Positions 56,611 to 64,000 of a stretch of DNA of 64,000 bases are shown here, piece after piece. The stretch covers positions 234,421 through 298,420 of the forward strand of contig NZ_LITM01000005.1 in the NCBI RefSeq assembly GCF_001275675.1, read 5' to 3'. Position 1 is the stretch's first letter; every line of letters starts with the position of its first letter. A program made the translations under genes and the position numbers. Under the pieces are notes generated by a model that was given only the letters and a program-made list of their open reading frames with translations, was not told the DNA's origin and did not search any database. This stretch comes from Lysinibacillus sp. FJAT-14745. GTDB taxonomy: Bacteria; Bacillota; Bacilli; Bacillales_A; Planococcaceae.

Positions 56611-58308
56611 ATGGCATTTGATGGCTTATTTACTTATTCAATGACAGCCGACCTACAACAATTAGTAACAGGTCGGATCACTAAAATACATCAACCAAAC
56701 GCTCAGGAAGTTGTTCTACATATCCGTGCGAACGGAAGCAATCAAAAATTACTGTTTTCGATTCATCCTTCTTACGCACGTGTTCACCTCACTGAGCAAT
56801 CTATTGACAACCCAGCAGAACCTCCTATGTTTTGTATGCTGTTGAGAAAGCATATAGAGGGTGGTTTTATTGCTTCTATTAAACAGCACGAATTTGATCG
56901 CATTATAATAGTAGAGATTGAAAGTAAAAATGAGATTGGCGACCCTATTGTAAGGGAGTTACATGCTGAAATTATGGGCCGTCACAGTAACCTATTATTA
57001 ATAGATAAAGAGCAGGGAAAAATAGTCGACAGCTTAAAGCATTTGCCACCTTCTGTGAATAGTTTCCGTACAGTGTTACCGGGGCAGCCTTATATCGCAC
57101 CGCCCGCACAGAATAAATGGCACCCTCTAGCAGTAACCGACGAACAGCTCACACTGTTTTTCTCTGAACCAAAAACGGCTAAGGAAGTAGTTTCGCAATT
57201 TATTGGTTTCTCCCCTATACATGCTGAGGAATTATTATTCCGATTAACAGGCACAGATGATCATGTAAATTGCTTTAAAAATTTTATAGCTTCCTTTAAT
57301 AGTGGTGGAACAAAGCCGATGTATGTCATCGCAAATAATAAAACTTACTTCTCACCGATCGCTTTAACACATTTACAAGGAGATGTAACGCTTTATCCAA
57401 ATGTCCATGAGCTACTTGACCGCGTATTCTTCGCTCGAGCTGAGCGTGATCGTGTTAAACAGCAGGCAGGTGATTTGGAGCGATGGCTGCAAAATGAAAT
57501 TGACAAGCTTATATTAAAAACTAAAAAGTTAAATAAAGACTACGACCGCGCATCTAAGCTAGATCAGTTCCAATTATATGGAGAATTACTGATGGCGAAT
57601 ATTTACGCGTTTGAAAAAGGTGTAAAGGAAGTAACTGTCACTAACTATTATAGTGAAACTGGAGATGAAGAAATCACCATTCCAGTGAGTGAACGTAAAA
57701 CACCTGTGGAAAATGCTCAAAGCTATTACACAAAATACACAAAAGCAAAAAATGCCCTTATTATGGTTCAAGAACAGTTAGAAAAAACGAAGGAAGAAAT
57801 AGCCTATTTTGAAATGCTTGCTCAGCAGGTACAACAAGCTGCTCCTGGAGATATAGAAGAAATTCGCGAAGAATTAGCAGAACAAGGTTATTTGAAAATA
57901 CGTCATGCACGAAAAAAGAAAAAACAAGCAAAGCCTGAACCTGAACGTTATGTTTCTTCTACAGGTGTAGCGATCTCTGTAGGGAAAAATAACAAACAAA
58001 ATGACATGCTTACATTTAAACTAGCTAAACGCACAGATATCTGGCTGCATACGAAGGATATTCCAGGCTCACATGTTGTCATCCATACAAGCGAACCTGA
58101 CGAAACAACATTACGAGAAGCTGCAACACTTGCTGCCTATTTTTCAAAAGCAAGAGAATCTTCCTCTGTTCCAGTAGATTACACAGAAATACGTCAAGTA
58201 AAAAAACCAAATGGCGCTAAACCTGGTTTTGTTATTTACTTTGAACAAAAGACTGTATACATCGATCCAGATGAAGCTGTTATTTTACAGTTAAAAAAAC
58301 AGTCTTAA
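56611..58308 (+). CDS. rqcH: Ribosome quality control protein RqcH (NFACT family)
   Basis: Binds obstructed 50S subunits and adds C-terminal alanine tails to stalled peptides. The ATG at 56611 (MAFDGLFTYSMTADLQQLV), with AGAGGA upstream, gives 565 residues. NFACT-N contains the tRNA-binding Asp-Arg pair in EFDRIII (residues 96-97). A coiled coil follows (about 270-430), then NFACT-R with IWLHTKDIPGSHVVIHT. Close to the 572-residue B. subtilis protein. Plus strand, after a repeat-filled gap. Confidence 0.95.
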   Translation: MAFDGLFTYSMTADLQQLVTGRITKIHQPNAQEVVLHIRANGSNQKLLFSIHPSYARVHLTEQSIDNPAEPPMFCMLLRKHIEGGFIASIKQHEFDRIIIVEIESKNEIGDPIVRELHAEIMGRHSNLLLIDKEQGKIVDSLKHLPPSVNSFRTVLPGQPYIAPPAQNKWHPLAVTDEQLTLFFSEPKTAKEVVSQFIGFSPIHAEELLFRLTGTDDHVNCFKNFIASFNSGGTKPMYVIANNKTYFSPIALTHLQGDVTLYPNVHELLDRVFFARAERDRVKQQAGDLERWLQNEIDKLILKTKKLNKDYDRASKLDQFQLYGELLMANIYAFEKGVKEVTVTNYYSETGDEEITIPVSERKTPVENAQSYYTKYTKAKNALIMVQEQLEKTKEEIAYFEMLAQQVQQAAPGDIEEIREELAEQGYLKIRHARKKKKQAKPEPERYVSSTGVAISVGKNNKQNDMLTFKLAKRTDIWLHTKDIPGSHVVIHTSEPDETTLREAATLAAYFSKARESSSVPVDYTEIRQVKKPNGAKPGFVIYFEQKTVYIDPDEAVILQLKKQS

Positions 58309-58343
58309 AGATTGACGATGGGACATAACTGAACAAAACCTTT

Positions 58344-58391
58344 AAAAGCGTGAGAAATCAATTTTTAGAACCGTTGATTTCTCGCGCTTTT
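58344..58391 (+). terminator. Terminator after rqcH
   Basis: AAAAGCGTGAGAAATCAA / TTGATTTCTCGCGCTTTT, 18-base arms with one G-U pair, 12-base loop, ending in TTTT. Confidence 0.85.
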
Positions 58392-59523
58392 CTGATGTAA
58401 AACTTTTTAATTGTACTTTAAAAATATACTTATATCTCAACTTCTCAGACTGTAAACAAACTCTTGAAATGCATAAAGTTGTATTACGATTTAATCGTAA
58501 AACTCCGACATTCAGTATTTTGCGAGGACGTCGAAACCTCTCGTCTTTTACATAGTGAGGCTTACCTTGAAGAAAAATAATCAAACTTATCCCCCATGAG
58601 GTCCTATGGATAACTCGTCACTCACCGAAACGTTCACCTATAACTACCGTTAGCTGCTACTTACTGTTTATTTTTAGGAAGACTACCATTTAACAATTGT
58701 TATATGGTAAAATAAACCACGTAAAGAGGTTAAGTAATTTTCTACTCATTAAGTTCTACTTACACAATATTTTAGTAACTTTATGTAGAAGCTTTCCTCC
58801 TAAGTGAGACAAATGGATTCCTCCAAAAAACAGCATTATAGAAACACCTAGAAACAGGTATATTTTTTCCAGTTGATATATACCCAATCCTTCATGCATA
58901 TAATTGATTCAATACATTGTTTTTTATACATTGCTGTATATTTAAGTAGTGTGCAAATTATTTCAAAAAAACATATTTTACTAAAATACCGTGCATTTAT
59001 TCTTTAAAGGAAGCACATTTCACTCTAATTCTTCATTTTCATCTCTTATACTAGTTAATCTTAAATAAATACAAAATAAGTTTCTTATATATCATTAATA
59101 GATAAAAACATTCATTCTTTGAGATTATAAATTACAAAAAAATACCTGACCACGAATCTAAATTACTCAGTTTTACAATGATTTTCTACAAATCTATACA
59201 AATATCTAATAGCATCACGCACATGACTTTAGACTCATTTTTAAAATAACAATAATATTATCTAAAGAATATGAATTTTCGGTATAATAAGTCATTTTTT
59301 TATTTTTATTTTATTTTTGATATTTAGAACGAATAAATATCAAAAAAATACTATGAAAGTGCTTTCATTCTTTAATGTGATGAATAGAAAAAAATTATTA
59401 TCCTCTTAAATGTCAGATAATACTATATAAATTTGAATCTTTTTTATTTTGTGCAAATGATTTTTTTGGTATATTAAATAAGAGCTTCACAAAAGGCTTA
59501 AAAATTGTATAAGGGGGATTCAC
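58392..59523. other. Long AT-rich gene-free stretch before oppA
   Basis: About 1.1 kb without a supported gene and clearly more AT-rich than its neighbours from about 58700 on. It contains a cre-like palindrome (59354-59367) and a poor CodY-like match AATTTTCGGTATAAT (59274-59288). No tRNA, riboswitch or repeat module recognised. Confidence 0.65.
59354..59367 (+). promoter_or_regulatory. cre-like site upstream of oppA
   Basis: TGAAAGTGCTTTCA, a perfect-arm palindrome one base from the CcpA site TGAAAGCGCTTTCA. It lies 157 bases upstream of the oppA start. Carbon control of oppA is inferred. Confidence 0.5.
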
Positions 59524-61173
59524 ATGAATAAAAACAAAAAGTTTTTATTACTAACTGTCCTTGCAGTCTTTTCATTAGTATTAGCTGCATGTGGCTTCGG
59601 CGGTGATAAGTCTGATAATTCTTCATCTTCAGACGGCAAAAAGGATTCTGGTTCAAAAGCTAAAGAACTTAACTTAGCAATAACTTCAGAACCACCATCT
59701 TTACACCCAGGACTTGCAGAAGATACTACATCTAGTGCAATCTTAATAAACATTTTTGAGGGTCTAACTGTTTCAGACGCTGATGGTAAGCCTACTCCAG
59801 GTATGGCTGAGAAATGGGATATAAGTGATGATAAAAAGACTTATACTTTCCATTTACGTGATGCAAAATGGTCAAATGGTGATACAGTTGTAGCAGGTGA
59901 CTTCGAATATGCTTGGAAATGGGCATTAAATCCAGAAAACCTTTCTTCGTATGCTTCTATTTTCTACCCAATTAAAGGGGCTCAAGCATACAACGAAGGA
60001 AAAGGTGCTGCTGATGCTGTTGGTATCAAAGCTGAAGATGACAAAACTTTAGTCGTAACTTTAGAAAACCCAACTCCGTATTTCCTAGAATTAACAGGAT
60101 TTAAAACTTATTTACCAGTTAACCAAAAAGTAACTGAAGCTAATAAACAATGGTACGCAGACGCTGGTAAAGATTACGTTACAAATGGTCCTTATAAATT
60201 AAGCGATTGGAAACATAGCGATTCTATCGTTCTTACAAAAAATGAAGATTATTGGGATGCATCAAATGTTGATGTTAATACTGTAAATATTGCTATGATT
60301 GATAAAGAAACAACTGTTGCTACTAACTTTAAATCTGGCTCACTTGACTATATCGGTGCTCCATTCCAAACAGTAGATCTTAATGCAATTGATGAATTCA
60401 AAAAAGATGGTTCTTTAAGAATCAAAGACCAAGCAAGTATTTATTGGTATAAATTCAATACAAAAGACAAAATCATGTCTAATGCAAATATCCGTAAAGC
60501 TCTTACTCTAGCAATCGATCGTCAAAAATTAATTGACAACGTAACTAAAGGTGAGCAAAAACCAGCTACAGGTATGATTCCGGTAGCAGTTCCTAAATTT
60601 GAAGAAGACCGTGGTTACATCAAAGATAACGATGTTGAAGGAGCAAAAGCTGCTCTTGAAGCTGGTATGAAAGAACTTGGTATTAAAGATCCTAAAGATA
60701 TCACAGTTAACATTTCATTTAACACTTCTGAAGCACATGCAGCAATCGCTCAATACATTCAAGAAGAATGGAGCAAAAAACTTGGTATTTCATCTAAATT
60801 AGATAATTCTGAATGGCAAGTTTATTTAGAAAAAATAAAAACTGGTGACTATCAAGTAGGCCGTATGGGCTGGGTAGCTGACTATCTAGATGCATATACA
60901 TTCCTTGAACCGTTTAATACTGCTAAAAACGGTAACAACCAAACAGGATGGGAAAATGCTCAATACAAAGGATTCTTGGACAAAGCAGCTGCTGAGGTAG
61001 ATGAAGCTAAACGTCTTGATGATTTAAAACAAGCAGAAGCAGTTATTATGAAAGAATTACCAGTTGCACCTATTTACTACTACACTAACTTGTCAGTAGT
61101 TAAAGACGGTATTACAAACTTAGATCCAAATCCAACAGGTGATATTCACCTTAAATATGTAAAGATAAAATGA
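59524..61173 (+). CDS. oppA: Oligopeptide-binding lipoprotein
   Basis: Extracellular solute-binding protein of a peptide ABC importer. Lipoprotein signal with lipobox LAAC (Cys23), then a Ser/Asp/Lys linker. SBP_bac_5 features include LNLAITSEPPSLHPGLAEDT, YTFHLRDAKWSNGDTVVAGD and DYVTNGPYKLSDWKH. 549 residues. GGGGG ribosome site. Biased, highly expressed-type codon use. Peptide length preference cannot be read. Confidence 0.94.
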   Translation: MNKNKKFLLLTVLAVFSLVLAACGFGGDKSDNSSSSDGKKDSGSKAKELNLAITSEPPSLHPGLAEDTTSSAILINIFEGLTVSDADGKPTPGMAEKWDISDDKKTYTFHLRDAKWSNGDTVVAGDFEYAWKWALNPENLSSYASIFYPIKGAQAYNEGKGAADAVGIKAEDDKTLVVTLENPTPYFLELTGFKTYLPVNQKVTEANKQWYADAGKDYVTNGPYKLSDWKHSDSIVLTKNEDYWDASNVDVNTVNIAMIDKETTVATNFKSGSLDYIGAPFQTVDLNAIDEFKKDGSLRIKDQASIYWYKFNTKDKIMSNANIRKALTLAIDRQKLIDNVTKGEQKPATGMIPVAVPKFEEDRGYIKDNDVEGAKAALEAGMKELGIKDPKDITVNISFNTSEAHAAIAQYIQEEWSKKLGISSKLDNSEWQVYLEKIKTGDYQVGRMGWVADYLDAYTFLEPFNTAKNGNNQTGWENAQYKGFLDKAAAEVDEAKRLDDLKQAEAVIMKELPVAPIYYYTNLSVVKDGITNLDPNPTGDIHLKYVKIK

Positions 61174-61205
61174 TTTGTTAACAATTTCTTTTAGGCTCTA
61201 AGCGG

Positions 61206-61247
61206 AGAGCTGCCTCGTGACCATTGTGGCACGAGTCAGCTCTTTTT
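61206..61247 (+). terminator. Hairpin between oppA and oppB
   Basis: AGAGCTG/cCTCGTG pairs with CACGAG/tCAGCTCT and TTTTT follows. It probably ends part of the transcripts so that the binding protein is made in excess over the permease. Confidence 0.82.
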
Positions 61248-61303
61248 AAAATACGAAGGCACTTATTTGTCAGATAATTGACAAATAGAAGGAGGAGTTT
61301 TAT

Positions 61304-62233
61304 GTGATTAAATATATTTTGAAAAGGCTGATGTATATACTTCTCGCGCTTTTCGTCATCGTAACGGCTACGTTTTTCCTATTGCGTCTTGCTCCTGGTA
61401 ACCCATTTGCATCTGAACGTAATTTCCCTCCTCAAATAGAGGCAAAGTTAAACGAAACGTATGGATTAAATAACCCTTGGTATATTCAGTACAAAGATTA
61501 TTTAATCGATGCGGCCACTTTTAATTTCGGTGAATCTATGAAATATAAAGCGCGTTCTACTAATGATATGATTGCAGAAGGCTTCCCTGTATCTTTAACT
61601 TTAGGAATTGAAGCGATGCTGCTATCGATTGGATTTGGTGTATTAATCGGCGTAATTGCTGCGCTTTATCATAATAGGTGGCCAGATTATTTGGCAACGA
61701 CCTTTGCGGTGTTTGGAATTTCCGTTCCATCCTTTATATTAGCTGGACTCATGCAGTATTTCCTTGCATATAAACTTCAGTTATTCCCGATTAGTGGATG
61801 GAAAGGTTTTAGTTATAGTATGTTGCCAGCCTTAGCTATTGCATTAACGCATATGGGCTTTATTGCTAAACTGATACGTTCAAGTATGCTTGAACAAAAT
61901 AATAGTGAATATGTAAAGATGGCTCGTGCAAAAGGTATAGGAAAATGGACAATCGTCTTCCGCCATACTTTACGTAACGCCCTTTTACCAGTCGTTACTT
62001 ATTTAGGTCCATTAACAGCTGCTGTTGTTACAGGTAGCTTCATTGTAGAGTCAATTTTTGCCGTTCCTGGATTAGGTAAACACTTCGTGCAAAGTATTAC
62101 GAACCGTGATTACACAGTTATAATGGGGACAACCGTGTTCTACGCAATCATTCTTTTATTTGCGGTATTCATCGTAGATATTTTATACAGCGTGATCGAT
62201 CCGCGAATTAGACTGAAAGGAGCGAAAAAGTAA
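61304..62233 (+). CDS. oppB: Oligopeptide ABC transporter permease OppB
   Basis: Inner-membrane permease of 309 residues and six helices. GTG start with GGAGGAG six bases upstream. The N-terminal MIKYILKRLMYILLALFVIV is the first helix; the EAA loop is EYVKMARAKGIGKWTIVFRH. The stop overlaps the oppC start by one base (TAATG). Confidence 0.94.
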   Translation: MIKYILKRLMYILLALFVIVTATFFLLRLAPGNPFASERNFPPQIEAKLNETYGLNNPWYIQYKDYLIDAATFNFGESMKYKARSTNDMIAEGFPVSLTLGIEAMLLSIGFGVLIGVIAALYHNRWPDYLATTFAVFGISVPSFILAGLMQYFLAYKLQLFPISGWKGFSYSMLPALAIALTHMGFIAKLIRSSMLEQNNSEYVKMARAKGIGKWTIVFRHTLRNALLPVVTYLGPLTAAVVTGSFIVESIFAVPGLGKHFVQSITNRDYTVIMGTTVFYAIILLFAVFIVDILYSVIDPRIRLKGAKK

Positions 62234-63153
62234 TGACACAGCAACAAATCGAAAAAGATAAGTTTAAAATTGTTGGCGGAAATCACGAAGCCACTGAAAA
62301 ATTAGCAGATAAATCTGTCTCCTTTTGGAAGGAAGTATTTCTTCGTTTTTCCCATAATAAAATGGCGATTTTCGGTGTAATCACTTTAATAATTATTGTT
62401 TTAATGGCTACATTTGTGCCGATGTTTTCACAATACCACTATAGTGATCAATTAGGTGCTTTTAATGCCCCACCATCATCAGAATTTTGGTTTGGTACAG
62501 ATGATTTAGGTCGTGATATTTTCGTTCGTGTCTGGGCCGGCGCTCGTATTTCTTTATTCATCGGGTTTGCTGCTGCCATTATTGACTTGCTCATTGGCGT
62601 ATTATGGGGCAGTATTTCTGGTTTAGCAGGTGGTCGTGTTGACAATATTATGATGCGTATTGCCGATGTTTTAACAGCTGTTCCTTACCTTTTAGTTGTA
62701 ATCGTACTTTTAGTAGTATTAGAACAAGGTATTATACCAATGATTATCGCATTATCCATTACAGGTTGGATCAATATGGCCCGTATTGTACGTGGTGAAG
62801 TATTATCTATTAAAAATCAAGAGTATGTTTTAGCGGCGCGTACTTTGGGCGCAAGAACAGGACATTTAATTTTAAAACATTTAGTGCCAAATGCACTTGG
62901 TGCGATTTTAGTATCAATGACATTTACAGTGCCATCTGCTATTTTTACAGAGTCTTTCCTTAGTTATCTAGGACTTGGGGTTCCTGCTCCACAAGCCTCT
63001 TGGGGAACAATGGCTTCTGAAGGAAATGGCGCGATTGCCAATGCTCCTTGGCGTTTAATATTCCCTGCAATGTTCATTTCACTAACAATCTTTGCGTTTA
63101 ACGCAGTTGGTGACGGCTTACGTGATGCATTAGATCCAAAACTACGTAAATAA
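62233..63153 (+). CDS. oppC: Oligopeptide ABC transporter permease OppC
   Basis: Second permease, 306 residues, with a soluble N-terminal tail of about 45 residues, then FGVITLIIIVLMATFVPMFS. FGTDDLGRDIFVRVWAGARI is the typical periplasmic segment, and the EAA loop is YVLAARTLGARTGHLILKHL. Followed after 14 bases by oppD. Confidence 0.94.
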   Translation: MTQQQIEKDKFKIVGGNHEATEKLADKSVSFWKEVFLRFSHNKMAIFGVITLIIIVLMATFVPMFSQYHYSDQLGAFNAPPSSEFWFGTDDLGRDIFVRVWAGARISLFIGFAAAIIDLLIGVLWGSISGLAGGRVDNIMMRIADVLTAVPYLLVVIVLLVVLEQGIIPMIIALSITGWINMARIVRGEVLSIKNQEYVLAARTLGARTGHLILKHLVPNALGAILVSMTFTVPSAIFTESFLSYLGLGVPAPQASWGTMASEGNGAIANAPWRLIFPAMFISLTIFAFNAVGDGLRDALDPKLRK

Positions 63154-63167
63154 GGAGGTGGCCGAAA

Positions 63168-64000
63168 ATGAGTAAAACAATTTTAGAAGTAAAAGATTTA
63201 AAAATAAACTTTAAAACGTATGCAGGTCTTGTTCATGCCGTTCGTGGTGTAAACTTTGACTTAAAAGAAGGTGAAACACTAGCAATCGTTGGTGAATCAG
63301 GTTCTGGTAAGAGTGTAACGAGTAACGCATTAATGAAACTAATTCCACAGCCACCTGGTATTTATGAGTCAGGACAAATTTTATTTAACGGTCGCGATTT
63401 AGTGCCTTTAAGCGATAAAGAAATGTCAAAAGTACGCGGAAATGAAATTGCAATGATTTTCCAAGATCCAATGACAAGCTTAAACCCGACTATGAAGGTC
63501 GGACGTCAAATAACTGAAGTTATTTTACAACATAAAAAAGTAACAAAAGCTGATGCTAAAAAACGAGCAATCGAACTTTTAACGCAGGTAGGTATCCCCT
63601 TCCCTGAAAAACGTTATAACCAATACCCGCATGAATTTTCAGGCGGTATGCGTCAACGTGTTGTTATTGCTATCGCACTTGCAGCTGACCCTAAGCTGCT
63701 AATTGCCGATGAACCAACAACAGCATTAGACGTTACCATTCAAGCGCAAATTTTAGAGCTAATGAAAGAAATCCAAAAAAATTCGAAAACATCGATCATT
63801 TTCATTACCCACGATTTAGGTGTCGTTGCAAACGTTGCCGACCGTGTTGCAGTTATGTATGCAGGTCAAATCGTTGAATATGGTACTGTTAATGATATTT
63901 TCTATAATCCTAAGCATCCTTATACATGGGGTCTTCTTGGTTCAATGCCAGACTTAGATAACGATACTGATGAGCTATTACGCACGATTCCTGGTTCACC
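63168..64000 (+). CDS. oppD: Oligopeptide ABC transporter ATPase OppD, cut by window edge
   Basis: ATG at 63168 after AAGGAGGTG; open to the last base (277 codons). Walker A GESGSGKSVT, Q-loop IFQDPMTSLNPTM, signature SGGMRQRVVIAIA, Walker B LLIADEPTTALD and switch His in ITHDLG are all present. The C-terminal cysteine/oligopeptide tail lies outside. An oppF gene is expected next. Confidence 0.95.
   Translation, partial: MSKTILEVKDLKINFKTYAGLVHAVRGVNFDLKEGETLAIVGESGSGKSVTSNALMKLIPQPPGIYESGQILFNGRDLVPLSDKEMSKVRGNEIAMIFQDPMTSLNPTMKVGRQITEVILQHKKVTKADAKKRAIELLTQVGIPFPEKRYNQYPHEFSGGMRQRVVIAIALAADPKLLIADEPTTALDVTIQAQILELMKEIQKNSKTSIIFITHDLGVVANVADRVAVMYAGQIVEYGTVNDIFYNPKHPYTWGLLGSMPDLDNDTDELLRTIPGS

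Noticed and set aside
58342-58584. 80-codon minus-strand frame after rqcH
   Set aside because: Lies over the rqcH terminator; no ribosome site or family features.
59274-59288. CodY box before oppA
   Set aside because: Four mismatches to AATTTTCWGAAAATT in AT-rich DNA; chance match likely.

Overview
The window is chromosomal DNA of a low-GC Gram-positive spore former. Gene order follows the Bacillus subtilis topA-to-yloA block almost gene for gene, and the presence of spoVM, fapR and the prkC/prpC pair fits Bacillaceae/Caryophanaceae. The protein sequences and the abundant mosaic intergenic repeats suggest Lysinibacillus; that genus call is inference, not a database result. No rRNA, tRNA, CRISPR array, prophage or transposase gene was seen.

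Layout. From 1 to 33 kb nearly everything is on the minus strand: topA (cut by the window edge), dprA, sucCD, the flagella-like orphans ylqH/ylqG, rnhB, rbgA, lepB, rplS, trmD, rimM, khpA, rpsP, ffh, ylxM, ftsY, smc, rnc, then the lipid operon fapR-plsX-fabD-fabG-acpP, then recG, sdaAB-sdaAA, fakA and a yloU/Asp23-family gene. A 7.3 kb accessory block (33.0-40.3 kb) separates yloU from rpmB. It holds a membrane diguanylate cyclase, a RocB-like M20 hydrolase, an amino-acid permease, two dissimilar dimethylargininase/arginine-deiminase-family enzymes and a divergent IclR-type regulator. The conserved block resumes with rpmB (plus strand), then minus-strand thiN-spoVM, rpe, rsgA, prkC, prpC, rlmN, rsmB, fmt, def, priA, coaBC, rpoZ, gmk and yicC. 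The right end is plus strand: rqcH, a 1.1 kb AT-rich gap, and an oligopeptide ABC transporter oppA-oppB-oppC-oppD (oppD cut by the edge).

How the genes work together. The core block couples translation and export (rplS, rpsP, trmD, rimM, rbgA, ffh, ftsY, ylxM, lepB), chromosome maintenance (topA, smc, recG, priA, dprA, rnhB), phospholipid and fatty-acid synthesis under FapR, and PASTA-kinase signalling. The accessory block reads as an uptake and deimination unit for arginine or N-methylated arginine.

Most notable observations: (1) a 33-codon spoVM homologue just downstream of thiN that appears to start at CTG; (2) the methylarginine/arginine locus, with a near-consensus promoter and an IclR-type palindrome in front of its first gene; (3) a CoaBC protein whose CoaB half has lost its recognisable catalytic motifs; (4) a mosaic family of intergenic repeats at about ten sites, including one inside the fab operon, one in the loop of the lepB terminator, a minimal 22-bp-stem hairpin copy and one carrying a 21-bp tandem array; (5) a FapR operator and promoter fused to the recG terminator. 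remA (between yicC and gmk) and ylqD (between khpA and rimM) are missing from their usual positions.
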